Shown here: in pieces, positions 1-10,560 of the stretch
Layout of the letters: each line of letters starts with the position of its first letter
Numbering within the stretch: position 1 is the stretch's first letter
Assembly (NCBI GenBank): GCA_947034895.1
Contig: OX344763.1
Coordinates: 32,611,025 to 32,675,024, forward strand
Length of the DNA stretch: 64,000 bases
From: Rhytidiadelphus loreus
Taxonomy: Eukaryota > Streptophyta > Bryopsida > Hypnales > Hylocomiaceae
Reading direction: 5' to 3'
Notes under the pieces: generated by a model
What the model was told of the DNA's origin: nothing
The model's input: only the letters and a program-made list of their open reading frames with translations
Databases searched by the model: none
Program-made: the position numbers and the translations under genes

Positions 1-345
1 TTTTGAAATCTAGGATTGTATTCTAAAATCTAGGAAATGTGAATATTATTTTTTGAAATCTAGGATTATATTTTGAAATCTAGGAAATGTGAATATTTTT
101 CTTCTGAAATCTAGGATTGTATTCTAAAATCTAAGAAATGTGAATATTATTTTCTAAAATCTAGGATTATATTCTAAAATCTAGGAAATTTAAATATTTT
201 TCTTCTGAAATCTAGGATTGTATTCTAAAATCTAGGAAATGTGAATATTATTTTCTAAAATCTAGGATTATATTCTAAAATCTAGGAAATTTAAATATTT
301 TTCTTCTGAAATCTAGGAAATGTGAATATTATTTTCTAATATCTA
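1..345. repeat. Minisatellite with 101-bp higher-order unit, cut by window edge
   Basis: The stretch is built from AT-rich subunits of about 50 bp containing variants of GAAATCTAGGATTGTATTCT and AAATCTAGGAAATGTGAATA. Subunit types alternate, so the CTTCTGAAATCTAGG variant recurs at about 101, 202 and 303, giving a 101-bp higher-order period. The array begins before base 1 and decays near 345. It has no coding potential. Confidence 0.9.
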
Positions 346-1041
346 AAAGATTTGAAGATTATTTTCGAGTTGTGGTGAAATGTGCAAAATGAATACACCA
401 TATACCAAACACCATATACATGATTCATACATCATATACAAATACATAATATACAATACACTATATTTTGCATATGTGTCAAATGGATTTTCAAGCCATT
501 TAGTATGTGAATACAAAGAGTTCAAATAACAAGCTTTTTATACAAGTGGGGTGGTAGAAGGCAAGACAAACCATGTGGGATTTGTAAAATGTTGATGCAA
601 TAGTAGAGTAGTGATGTGGAAGTCATTATGTAGTTGTGTTAGAGTAAATGACAATCAAAATAGTAGAGTAGTGACACGGAAGTCATTATGTAGTCACCTT
701 AGAGTAAATTGTAGTCAAAATACAATCACATAGTTTATTCACTTTTGACTATGGCCTTCACAATGGAATTGATTAAGTCCAAATTGGAAGTTTAACAATG
801 TTGTGAACAAAAACCAATGGATGAAACATAGACATTGTGAAAGTTATCAACCTAGTTCTATAGAAATTAGAACCAAAAATTGTTTTTCTATCTCTTAGAG
901 GTGCTAAATGAAAACAAACAATTTTAGTTTTTGGCCTCTGCATTGTCAATCTAACTTTATTTTTTTAGTTTGTTTTGAAAAAAGCATTAGTAAATAAAGA
1001 AAAAAATCAAAAGAAAAATAAGTCTCCAAGAGTGCATCATT
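346..1041. other. AT-rich intergenic DNA with one 60-bp tandem duplication
   Basis: No gene is visible. Bases 601-660 and 661-720 are two copies of a 60-bp unit starting TAGTAGAGTAGTGA and sharing GGAAGTCATTATGTAGT, with a few substitutions. The rest is unremarkable AT-rich sequence. Confidence 0.6.
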
Positions 1042-1262
1042 TTAACCCCTAAAGGAGCAAGGCTTTTTTTCTACCAAAGAAACACTGAAAACTGCCATTT
1101 CTGTAGCAAAGAGTAAAAAAGAATTTAAAATGTTTTTCTTTGACATCTAACCATAGGATCTTACACCCAACTAGTATTTAAAAGTGTGGAAAAAATTTCA
1201 GAATTTTTGACCACATAGATTGCAAGATATTTGCATTTAAAGTGGAAAAAACAAGTTTTTCA
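1042..1262 (-). mobile_element. TTAA-family element, truncated copy (one end only)
   Basis: It starts with TTAACCCCTAAAGGAGCAAG and continues with the ACTGCCATTTCTG segment and the ATCTAACCATAGGATCTT segment, in the same order as the left end of the full copy at 39607-40580. Homology fades near 1262 and no matching right end follows, so this is a fragment. Orientation is relative to the copy at 48393-49324. Confidence 0.7.
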
Positions 1263-1512
1263 ACACATTGCGGGACTAGATAAAGACAACACGTTCCGGA
1301 TGTAAAAATGTGGATGAAGACTCCCTACCGCTAAGTTGTCATCCTATAGTCGCGAATGTGACTCTAAATTGACTAACGATGACAACCCCAAACCCTTGGT
1401 GCAATTAGGGAACACGAGTCATATTCAAGTCGTTCCGGACAAGCAGTCATTCTTCTATGGTTACATTTACCCCCATTTCCTTGTAGTGGAGTTCTCTCTC
1501 TTTCTCTCCAAC

Positions 1513-2598
1513 TTTTTCACTGAGATAGAACCTTGTATAAGTTTTATCATCCTTAAAAGTAAAAGAAGAATTAAAGTAAAAAGAAGAATTAAAGTAAAAA
1601 GAAGAATTAAAGTAAAAGAAGAATTAAAGTAAAAGAAGTTTAGATCCTTGAGTACATAAAGAAATCAAGATTGAGAAATTCCTTAGTCTTGACATCTCCT
1701 TCTATTATTTAATATATTTAATTATTAATTCTATTATTTAATATATTCCTTCTATTTCTCTTATCTTGTCTTACTTGTTCTTGTCCACTTGGTCGATGAT
1801 ATGTTGTTAACAATTGCTTGTGCACATCCAATTTTGCCCTCTATGGAGGATATAAATTATCTTTATCTTTTGCTATCTTCTCTCGAGCATTAGTCAATGC
1901 CAAATGACTTTCATATTTTGAATATGAAATCTCACTATGCTTTTGATTTGTTTTAATACTCTTATAAGATGATACGCTTCTTTCAAATCTATAATACCAA
2001 TACAAGTCATGTGGGCCATGTCAGAAGATGTCATCCAATATCTCACCACTTCCTGCCACATGTTGTAAAATAGAACCACTAGGGCCCACAAATTCTATTT
2101 TACAACATGTGGCAGGAAGTGGTGAGATATTGGATGACATCTTCTGACATGGCCCACATGACTTGTATTGGTATTATAGATTTGAAAGAAGCGTATCATC
2201 TTATAAGAGTATTAAAACAAATCAAAAGCATAGTGAGATTTCATATTCAAAATATGAAAGTCATTTGGCATTGACTAATGCTCGAGAGAAGATAGCAAAA
2301 GATAAAGATAATTTATATCCTCCATAGAGGGCAATATTGGATGTGCACAAGCAATTGTTAACAACATATCATCGACCAGGGGGACAAGATCAAAACACCA
2401 GACAAGAACAAGCAAGACAAGATAAGATAAATATATAAAAAGAAATATATATTAAGTGATAGAAGGAGTTGTCAAGATTGAGGAATTCATCAGTCTTGAT
2501 TTCTTTATGTATTCAAGGATCTAAACTTCTTTTACTTTAATTCTAATTTTACTTTTAAGGATGATAGAACTTATACAAGGTTCTATCTCCGTGAAAAA
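1513..2598. repeat. Large imperfect palindrome (foldback element)
   Basis: The arms run from about 1513-2075 and 2093-2598 around a 17-bp spacer (2076-2092). The inner roughly 280 bp of each arm are almost perfectly complementary; for example TTCTATTTTACAACATGTGG at 2093 mirrors the left arm ending at 2075. Farther out the arms keep pairing with indels. The left arm contains a roughly 17-bp minisatellite of AAGAAGAATTAAAGTAAA at 1561-1633, and the right arm has about 20 extra bases near 2385. Outer ends are TTTTTCAC (1513) and GTGAAAAA (2591). ORFs inside are short and symmetric and look non-coding. A transcript through it would form a hairpin of about 500 bp. It could be a foldback transposon or two head-to-head element copies. 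Confidence 0.9.
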
Positions 2599-3090
2599 CT
2601 TCATGCTTCTTTGGAGAATTCACACGGCCAAGTGCTTTAATTTCTATGCCATAAAAATAGATGGGTGAACACCAAGAAGCATGTCATGGGTAGGATTCCA
2701 TAATTTTGTATCACACAAGGTAACTACATATAATTGTGCTATAGTCGTAGAACCAAGATTGGTCACTTAAATACATGAGAATCTAGGGTTGATATTGGAA
2801 GTAACAATAATCAATTGAATAATCAATACCATCTATATAAATTCATAGATTATTCTTATGGTAAACAAAAAATGCATATTAAAATTCTAAAAGAATTTAG
2901 AATTTTTCTTCAATTGCCAATAAAAGTATGTGACCCATCAAAAACTAAGAATGTTGAATTGTGGCTGTTACAGCAACTTTTGGGTGCATAGTGACACTTC
3001 TATCACTATGCACTCAAAATTTCAATTAATTAATTTTAAACTCCCCTCCAAACCCCCCAGGTTTAAAAAAGAAATTTAATTAAAATTAAT
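2599..3090. other. AT-rich intergenic DNA with a small hairpin
   Basis: No gene is seen. A stem-loop at 2983-3012 pairs GTGCATAGTGA with TCACTATGCAC (11-bp stem, 8-nt loop). The 16-mer CTTTTGGGTGCATAGT at 2977-2992 recurs at 3404-3419, on the other side of the poly-C/poly-G repeat that follows. Confidence 0.5.
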
Positions 3091-3094
3091 TTCT

Positions 3095-3373
3095 TAATTT
3101 TTCATCCCCCCCTCCCCCTACTTGTAGTTTTTTGAATGAGGTTAACATGACAAACAATATGGGACAATGAAAACCCCGTATTCCGTATCCGTATATCGTA
3201 TATCATATCTATATTGTACAATATTCCAATATCAAGTATTCGTATCTATATCCTGATTTTGTATCTGTATTTGTATTTGGATGGATGGCTTAGATTCAAT
3301 CTCAAAGATCAACAACTCAATTTTTTTTGAGAAATCAACGGCCTATTCATTTTGGGGAGAGGGGGGGGGGGGA
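3095..3373 (+). repeat. CGTAT-rich repeat bounded by poly-C and poly-G, copy 1
   Basis: The segment starts in a C run (near 3105), holds ACAAACAATATGGGACAA and then a cluster of CGTAT/GTATCCGTAT words (3178-3280), and ends with GAGAGGGGGGGGGGGG. The same order of landmarks occurs on the opposite strand at 61207-61448, including the ATCAACGG word before the G run. It is a dispersed repeat of unknown class with no ORF. Confidence 0.7.
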
Positions 3374-3419
3374 ACTAATGGCAAAGTAGGTGTGTGATTG
3401 CCTCTTTTGGGTGCATAGT

Positions 3420-5160
3420 TTAATAATAACACCATGCTCAAATGTTTATTTGGATGCCTTCAAGTATACAGCGTACGACATTGTTAATCATAACTTAACT
3501 AAATATGGATAACTTAGTGAATTGTGCCATTATGCATATTTAGTTAGTAAACTTCACTTTATGGACATAGTCTAGTGTATTTTCCATTGCTTTGTGCTCA
3601 ACATCAAGAAATCCACCACCTATAAATATTGATTGAATGCATAAAGAGCATATATGAAGAATGTTCATTACCAATTCAATATTGAAAATAATTCAATATA
3701 TTAGTTTATATTTTCCATGCTTAAAAGTTGATAATGAAACCTTACTTTAGAGTATTTCTAAATTTTGGATGAAAATGAGACCATCCTCTGGGATAAAAAT
3801 GTGACAAGATTTTGTATAGTAGGATACCAATCAAAATGGCATTTTTGCATTCCCAAGGAAAGAACTTTCACTACTACCAACTTCGACACCCTCTTTAGGG
3901 CTGAAGAATAGTTACTTTACCTTGAAATTTTTGCCGCGAGATGATCTCTATGTTGATAACATGTGTGCCAAATTTCAAAGCCAGAAGATGAATACAAAAA
4001 AAGATATCCAAAATCTACCGACACGTATAATTATGAGAAACAATTTTAAGGACATACTAAAAATGTGGCAATATCTTTTTAGACACCTCATGCTTTTGCA
4101 TTGAAATTATCCATTTGACACAATCCTTAAACATAAATGCTTCTAAAAAAATTAGTAACAAATAAATCTAGAAGTGTATAGTTGTTGCAGCTAGAAGCGG
4201 GTCTAGAAGAATCCACTTGTTTATAAATTGTATATCGTACATACATGAAGAATCTTTCTCCTATGAATTTCAATGCTTGCATTTTCAATTTAGCATTATA
4301 GAGAGTGTGATTTATAATGAACTAAAAGATTGGGTGATGAATGAGTGCACAACTGGGGCTAGTTATTGAAATTTTTGGGTGGATGATGTGTGAGTGCATC
4401 AAAGCTGGTTATTGAGATATATTAAATAAATAACTTGCATCAATTCTTTAGGTTAGGTGGGAGAATAGAGAATGTAATATTAGAGAAGATGATATTAAAA
4501 TATTTTCAATGTTGCCCTAAAAAAAGTATTGTATTGATCTACTCTCTCGTCTACTATAAGAATTCCTTGCTTGATTATACAATTTTGCTAGCATAATTGG
4601 GCATTATGCATTTAAGTTCTGTTCATCACATTATGTTCATTTCTACCCTTAGTTTATGTCAAACAATGCCACTTGTTGTCAAAGATTTCACAAAAAAAAG
4701 CACCTCGTCATTGCTCCGCTCTCCTCTTCAATGCTTTTTTTCCCACAAATTCCCTTCTTCCTTAGACATTGCCCTATACAAAACGATTAGCTGCAATGGT
4801 CGTCTACTAAGGTAGTATGTTCTAAATGCACCCATCTTCTTCAAATGGACCCTATTATTAGTTAGAGAATGGAGATGGGGTGATCCTTAAATGGACTACT
4901 TTTTAGCAATTGAGTGAATGGAGGAAAATTTATTTTTCTATTGCAAGAGCCAATCATTGTCTTTGATTTCCGCACATCTTTTAACAAGTTGCAAGTGGAC
5001 GGATTTTGGGAGACCCATGGTCACAAATAGGTACATATGCCCAAAATCTTTAAAAATTTATAAGTAATTCAAAAATGCTTGGAAAAATACAAAACCACTT
5101 GTGTTAGGTTCCACATCTATTTTTCTTTCTCTGAAAAGTGATTGAAAAATATTTCTGTAC
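3420..5160. other. AT-rich intergenic DNA, no gene recognised
   Basis: Only short ORFs occur, with no recognisable domains. ACTAAGGTAG near 4806 resembles the end of the AAGGTAGG element family at 28-29 kb, but a matching partner end was not found. Confidence 0.5.
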
Positions 5161-5628
5161 ATGAAAACCTATGAAAAAGGCGGACCAGCCCTAGAGCATG
5201 AAACTTTGCAGTTTGCACCACTTCCAACATGAAAATCTCGGAAAACATGAATTCGTACTCGGAAGTAGTTGATCTCTCCGCAACTCGCTACTGTACGTCC
5301 CGTAGCACATTTCCAGTCTACGTAATTCAGAATCGGTAACGTATCCCCTCTTCCGGTCACGCCGACATTCGGACTTCGTCGCAGCTCCCAGTTTCGGTTC
5401 TTTCTCTGATTGCCTGCTCGGGATCCTTCATGACTATTCTGAATTACATCCGGGAGAATTCCGCTGCAGTTTCCATCCCGTACCTGCCGAAATGGATTCT
5501 CAGATTGTGCACATTTTCCAGGGAATTTGCTATTTGGTAGCTAGAGTAGAGGTTTCTTGAATGAGGGAATCGAGAGCTTTCCAGAGAATCGAATCCCCAG
5601 TAATGATGAAGTATGCAGTAGTGTAGGT

Positions 5629-6110
5629 TCAAAGACCTCAGATAGTCGCAACTTCGGCTCGAATTTTTGTCCACTTTTCAAATTTAGGGTTGGTCTAGAA
5701 GCTGTTCGGTTATGGCTGAATTTTGAAATAAGAAAGAGTAGGCAAATGGACCTACGTTTAATTTTCCCATGGAGACAACATGCCGATTCTTTTCACTGGA
5801 ATATCTTACTCTCTCGAGCACGTGAGGTTCGCTTTTTGCGACATTTCGTGGAAAATGAATACAAAGACCTCGGTAGCCGCTACTTCGACTCGAATTTGGG
5901 CCACTTGTTCAAGGTTTGAGGTGGGCTGGTTGGTTTCCGGGGTCGAGTCGCTGTTCGATTATGGATGAATTGTGTAATAAGAAAGAGTAGGCAAGCAGTC
6001 AAAGCTTAATTTTACTATGGAGAAACATGCCGACACCATTTTCTGAAATTTCATACTCTCGTGAGCAAATTTAATGAGGTTCCATTTTCGCGAGATTTCT
6101 TCGAAAATGA
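5629..6110. repeat. Degenerate tandem duplication upstream of the CHZ-like gene
   Basis: Unit 1 (about 5629-5860) and unit 2 (about 5863-6110) share ordered blocks: AAAGACCTC, ACTTCG(G/A)CTCGAATTT, GCTGTTCG(G/A)TTATGG, AATAAGAAAGAGTAGGCAA, AACATGCCGA, ACTCTC and TCG(T/A)GAAAATGA. The two units differ by scattered substitutions and small indels. The duplication sits in the GC-richer zone 5' of the gene and may be promoter or leader sequence. ORFs across it look incidental. Confidence 0.8.
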
Positions 6111-6439
6111 TAGCAAACCAAGATTTCATCTCCAATACGATTTTAAGCAAGTCACAAGTGAGACACAAGCAGGAACTGCACAGGCCAGACACCAGGAGAA
6201 AGCTGGTCCATTCAGACGCAAGGTGTTGCGCACAGTGAAGGACCGGCTCTCTGCCCGCAACGGCTATTTGGAGAGCTACTGTAACCGTGAAGGATACCTC
6301 GAACCACGCGGAAAACCGCGCGCGAGCCCGAGAAACTAAGTGAAAACAGAGCGGCGGTGTATATTGTGACTCCCAAACCGCGCGTGGGACGAGGAAGCGG
6401 TAGGGCTGGTAAGTGAGGCTTCCCGCTTCCAAGCCCTCG

Positions 6440-6955
6440 ATCACAACGGAACTCTACTGGTCAGCGTTTAGGGTTAGCGTTTGCCAGGGCGAGCTCGTCG
6501 AGGAGGACTTCACTCGTCTTTGCCGCGAAATTTGGTGAAATTTCGACGGGGTGAAATTTCGACGGGGTGAAATTTGCCTGGTTTGCGCAGCCGTCGACAT
6601 TTGTGACAACCAAAGTATTCGTCTGGAAGGGCGTCTCTGGTCTTTTGGTGCGGTAAGTCGTTTGCATCTATTCCTTTAGTTGCATGATATGATCAGTGGA
6701 AGGGATGAAGTCTGTACTCAAGCTGTGAAGGGAAGGGGTAGCCACTGTCGGTGGCCCACTGTATTGTGGAAACTGCGACATGGATTTGCTCTCTTTGGTT
6801 GGAGTGTCTCTTGCGTTTCAATAAGAGCTAAATGATCATGTAGTTCGATGTTCCACTTTGAGCACCTGCTAAGTGTAGGGGCTCGTGTAGGGGCTCGTTC
6901 TCGCGAGGTGGTGGAATTGGGAGTAGAGCGGGAGTAAATCGAAGAAGCAGCTGCC
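6440..6955 (+). promoter_or_regulatory. Probable 5' leader/promoter zone of the CHZ-like gene
   Basis: This GC-rich, non-coding stretch runs up to the start codon. It contains a 16-bp tandem repeat GAAATTTCGACGGGGT (about 6537-6573, 2.5 copies) and a doubled GTGTAGGGGCTC just before the CDS. A GGTAAGTC donor-like site near 6651 could mark a leader intron, but I cannot place the acceptor or the transcription start. Confidence 0.35.
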
Positions 6956-7597
6956 ATGCCGGAGGATAAGCGGAAAATGCTGCAGGCGCTTGCGGCGAAG
7001 CGGAAGGCGGATAATGAAGCCGGGGGGAGGAAGAAGCCGAAGGAGGCCGCGGCGGTGGGTGTAGTGACGGGGAAGAAGGACTCCGTGAAGGGGATTGGAG
7101 GCGGCAAGGTGCAGCAGAAAATCTCTCCCGCGAGCAAGGGGAAGGAGACGCCGAAAGGGAAGCCGAAGAAGAAAGCTGCAAAGTTGGACAGCGATTCGGA
7201 TACTTCGGAGGAAGAGGAGGTGGACGTTTCCGGAGGGTCGGAGGAAGAGGATGTCGGAGACTCGGAGAATTCGGACGACTTGGATGGGCCGAGGAGGAAG
7301 AAGCCCGCTGCGAAGCCCGTTGCCAAGCCTCCGTCTGCGAAGAAGGGCAAAGCCGTTTTGCCAGTGTCGAAGGGGAAGGACTTGAAGGGGAAGGGGAAGA
7401 AGACGGCGGATAGCGACGACAGCGGCGCCGAGAACGGTGTGGATGACGACGACAGTGACTTGTCGGAGGATCCGTTGGACGAAGTGAACCCGGACAACAT
7501 TTTGCCCTCCCGGACCCGTCGACGCACCGCGCAACCCGTGAACTACGATTTTAGCGCCGGCGATCTGGACGAAGACGACGACAGTGACGAAGAGTGA
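6956..7597 (+). CDS. Low-complexity acidic/basic nuclear protein with a CHZ-like motif (possible H2A.Z chaperone CHZ1-like)
   Basis: The single-exon ORF encodes 213 aa and starts in a reasonable context (GCTGCCATGC). The N-terminal two thirds alternate Lys/Ala/Gly-rich basic stretches with Ser/Asp/Glu-rich acidic stretches (about residues 78-110 and 150-175). The C-terminus reads DPLDEVNPDNILPSRTRRRT, then VNYDF, then an acidic tail. The core D180-N-I-L-P-S-R-T-R-R resembles the short CHZ motif (D-x-x-N-I-I-x-x-R-T-R-G) of H2A.Z-H2B chaperones, in which acidic flanks contact histones. Composition fits a nucleolar or chromatin protein. The function is inferred from one short motif; a generic nucleolin-like or DEK-like acidic protein is the alternative. 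GC-rich codons and frame continuity support it as a real gene. Longer minus-strand ORFs here mirror its Ser/Glu-rich codons. Confidence 0.75.
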   Translation: MPEDKRKMLQALAAKRKADNEAGGRKKPKEAAAVGVVTGKKDSVKGIGGGKVQQKISPASKGKETPKGKPKKKAAKLDSDSDTSEEEEVDVSGGSEEEDVGDSENSDDLDGPRRKKPAAKPVAKPPSAKKGKAVLPVSKGKDLKGKGKKTADSDDSGAENGVDDDDSDLSEDPLDEVNPDNILPSRTRRRTAQPVNYDFSAGDLDEDDDSDEE

Positions 7598-9500
7598 GGT
7601 CGCTCTCCATTGCTGCATCGAGCAAAGATTTGGTATGTCCATATTCTCCGATACTGCTGTTGTGCTGCATTGGCAGAAACTCGTGTGATGGGTGTCACTC
7701 AGTTGGCTTATCATGCATCACAGGAGCATATTGGAGAAGTCGGAGTGCGTGCTCAAGCGATGTCGTTGTATGACTGGCCTAGGATCCACGTATATTTCGG
7801 CACTTGAACGTGCTTGCGAAGCCGCACCATGCTTTGTAAGCACTGCGCCTCTGCGCCATCAGAAGTCGGCCGTTTCTGAGTCTTTGAGTCTCCGGACAGG
7901 CTTCTGGCCATGTGTAGATCAGGTCTCCTTCTATCTCTTGGAACTTGTAGTTGGACTGTGATGGAGTTACACGGAAAGATTGGTAGTTCTGTTACGTTTG
8001 TGTGCAATCAGAACAGCGGGCGTCTCTACTCGGTCTGGAAGCCGAGGAAACAACTCTGAGATGGGAGGATTGTACCAGTTGTGTTTTGTAAAAATTGCAT
8101 AAATTTTGATGTAGGTTCTTTGATACTCTGGCCGTTATCTTCGGAGGGATGTGACTGTTTCTTCGAGGGACGCATTCCTATTGAATGTACTTACCTTGTC
8201 ATGCGGAAGGGGTTCAGAAATCCCAGCACCGTGTTCAACATCTCCTTCCAGGCAAGAATGCTTGTAGGTGAATTGAATTGTTGTAGGTATTCGTCATCTG
8301 ATGGATATGATCACGTGAATTCTTGCATACGCCTAGAATGTGCCTGTAACACTCGATCACATTCAGTCCAGTGGTATGGTCTTAGCGGAGTCTCCTTGAA
8401 GAGCTTGCGCCTTCGGTGGGCTGACGATGGGCTTGTTGTAAGGGTATTAGCTTGCTACGACCTAGCAACCTTTAGTGCCAACTTGACTCATCTTAATTGA
8501 GATCCCTGGCATAGGCGACAGACCCTCGACTGCATGACAGCGGTCTTTGTTGTTTTTCCTACTCATTTGTGGCAATTCTCAGATGGTAGTAGGTAGTTGA
8601 GTCCGGTGTGGCAAAATTCCACGGTGGACTACGATAGTGGTTTCGAAGAACTGGTATTGATATTTTCCACAATCCTGGTGTCGCATGTAGCCACCGACTA
8701 GGACGGGGTTTGCTGTCTATTTCATAGGCTGAAATTAGTAATAACGGGCTCTGAACGTGGCGGAGGTCGCTTTGTCAGCTCAGTTTGTTGCAGCGCCGTG
8801 CTAAGAACGAAAAGGTCACAGGTACGATATCTTTTCGGAGCATTTATTCTTCAGGATTGAGGTACATGGAACGAGCAGTTGCGAGAGGTTTCCAAGACAC
8901 CAAAATTTGCTTACTGCTTGAATGAGTTGCGAAATTCGAAGTTGTATCACCACTAGTCGTCTTTCTATTCAGAGTTCGTAAGATTTCTCCGCACATATGA
9001 TTCCTTATGAGTCGTGTTGAGTAGTCATACCTGCATTGAAATGTAGCTGAATTTTCACTCCATCTAATTGATTCAAGTTCCTCCATAGATTTTTAGGTTT
9101 GTGTGAAATCTCTTCTGAGCGGCATACTGTCTTTTTAAATCCAGAGAAATCGGTCTCTTTATATGTTGCTTCTCTCCAACTCGTGCAGAGACTTATTTAA
9201 GACTAAGCAACTGTTACTACCGGTACACAAGTTTCGAATTCAAAGCCAGTAACTTTTGAGCACCTTTCATAAGCGTGCTTCCCAAGTCGTTTCGATTTGA
9301 AGATTGCTAACATCTTCACTCTCAGAGAGTGCAATGCATATCAAAGGTTGGGGAACAACAACCACAGGGTTCGGTGTGAGGTCACATGATGTGGATGAGC
9401 AGCCCTTCTTTTACCGAAATCATGGGCTTGGCTTGCACCAATTAAAAATAATTCTCACTTTTGGTTGCTCAAGAGAAACCTTTTTTTTCCAGTTCTGTCA
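7598..9500 (+). other. GC-richer flank downstream of the CHZ-like gene, probably 3' UTR then intergenic
   Basis: Composition stays above the genome background until about 9.5 kb. The ORFs are short, lack recognisable domains and have no consistent splice structure. The first few hundred bases are probably 3' UTR. I see no second gene. Confidence 0.4.
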
Positions 9501-10100
9501 GACGTAAGGATGGAATTGTGAATTTTGCATGAAATTGTCAAACTGAAAAAATATTTTTTCTGTGATTTTTAAATTTTTCTTAGTAAATGATATGATGCTT
9601 TGTCTATTACTTTATTCAATAGAGAGCATGTCAAACTTTCTAAGGATGATGTTCCGAAAATGTGAAAAACTGTAAGGAACAATGAAAACTATGAAAACTA
9701 ATGCATCCTACCATATACATGTCATGTAGCAAAGCATCTCCCATCTTCATGTGAATAGTAATATTGAATAGTAATATTGAATTACATTATATTGTAATGT
9801 AAATAGTAATAATGATGATTTCTTGCAGTCTAATTCTTGAGATGGGTTTTCAAAACTAATGATCATTATTGATGTCAATAATATTATTGTAATCAATAGA
9901 AGAAACATATATTAACAAAGGTTCTTGCTTGGTATTTGATAAAACATTACAAATAATTGTAGAATTGTACAAGATAAAGAAATAGTTGGGATGGAACTAA
10001 CTACCTTCCTATTCTTTGGAATTGCTTATGTTTGAAACCTTGAAGCTTACTTGATTGTGATTGAAGTAGAGTCTATACACTAATCATTCTCTATTGAGTT
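9501..10100. other. AT-rich intergenic DNA
   Basis: Composition drops sharply to AT-rich here. A short local duplication (GTAATATTGAATA, about 9758-9790) is the only structure noted. Confidence 0.5.
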
Positions 10101-10560
10101 CCTTGTGTAGCATTTCGCACTTTGTTGAAGAAAATCCCCCTAGAACCTTGAGAATACGTGGTCCACGTGGATATTTACAATTCATTAGAGAAGCTTTGAG
10201 TGGGATTCAAAGTTCTCAAAGTTCCACAAGTGGTCATCTTGTTGTATTCTTTTAAGAATATGAAGTTAAGCCTTCCAATACGGCAAAGCTATCGCCAAGT
10301 TACTAATATCTTGATACTAACATTTGTTCTTAGTGTGTTGAAAAATTGAGGTTAATCCCTCTAATACGACAAAGCTATCGTCGTTAAAGATTTTCTAAAC
10401 ATTGTTTAAGGGTCTCTTCTTTCTTATTATGCTTTAAAATTCGGGCCTCAACATCCTGGACGGCAAAGCTTCGCTTTTAGCCTAAATTTTCATATTTTGT
10501 TTTGTTAAGGGGTTCCCATTAGCAAACATCCAGGCCATCTCATTGCATTTGCAACTCAAC
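10101..10560. repeat. Stretch with three diverged CGGCAAAGC repeats, possible retroelement leader/LTR remnant
   Basis: Three imperfect repeats occur at 10271-10296, 10351-10380 and 10451-10478, each built on (C)C(T)...TACGGCAAAGCTATCG or GGACGGCAAAGC. They sit in sequence less AT-biased than its surroundings and resemble internal repeats of a decayed LTR or leader. No gag/pol ORF, primer-binding site or second LTR was recognised. Confidence 0.3.

Noticed and set aside
1894..2091. 65-codon ORF in the palindrome
   Set aside because: It lies wholly in one arm of the foldback with no recognisable domain; its mirror is expected on the other arm.
5959..6444. 161-codon minus-strand ORF
   Set aside because: It crosses the degenerate tandem duplication, has no domain and looks like chance in GC-richer DNA.
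6718..7714. Two long minus-strand ORFs (269 and 281 codons) opposite the CHZ-like gene
   Set aside because: Their Ser/Phe- and Arg/Leu-rich low-complexity products are antisense images of the Lys/Glu/Asp codons of the + strand gene.
8081..8500. 139-codon + strand ORF after the CHZ-like gene
   Set aside because: It opens with GTG, is Cys/Ser-rich without any motif, and shows no splice structure; probably UTR or intergenic.
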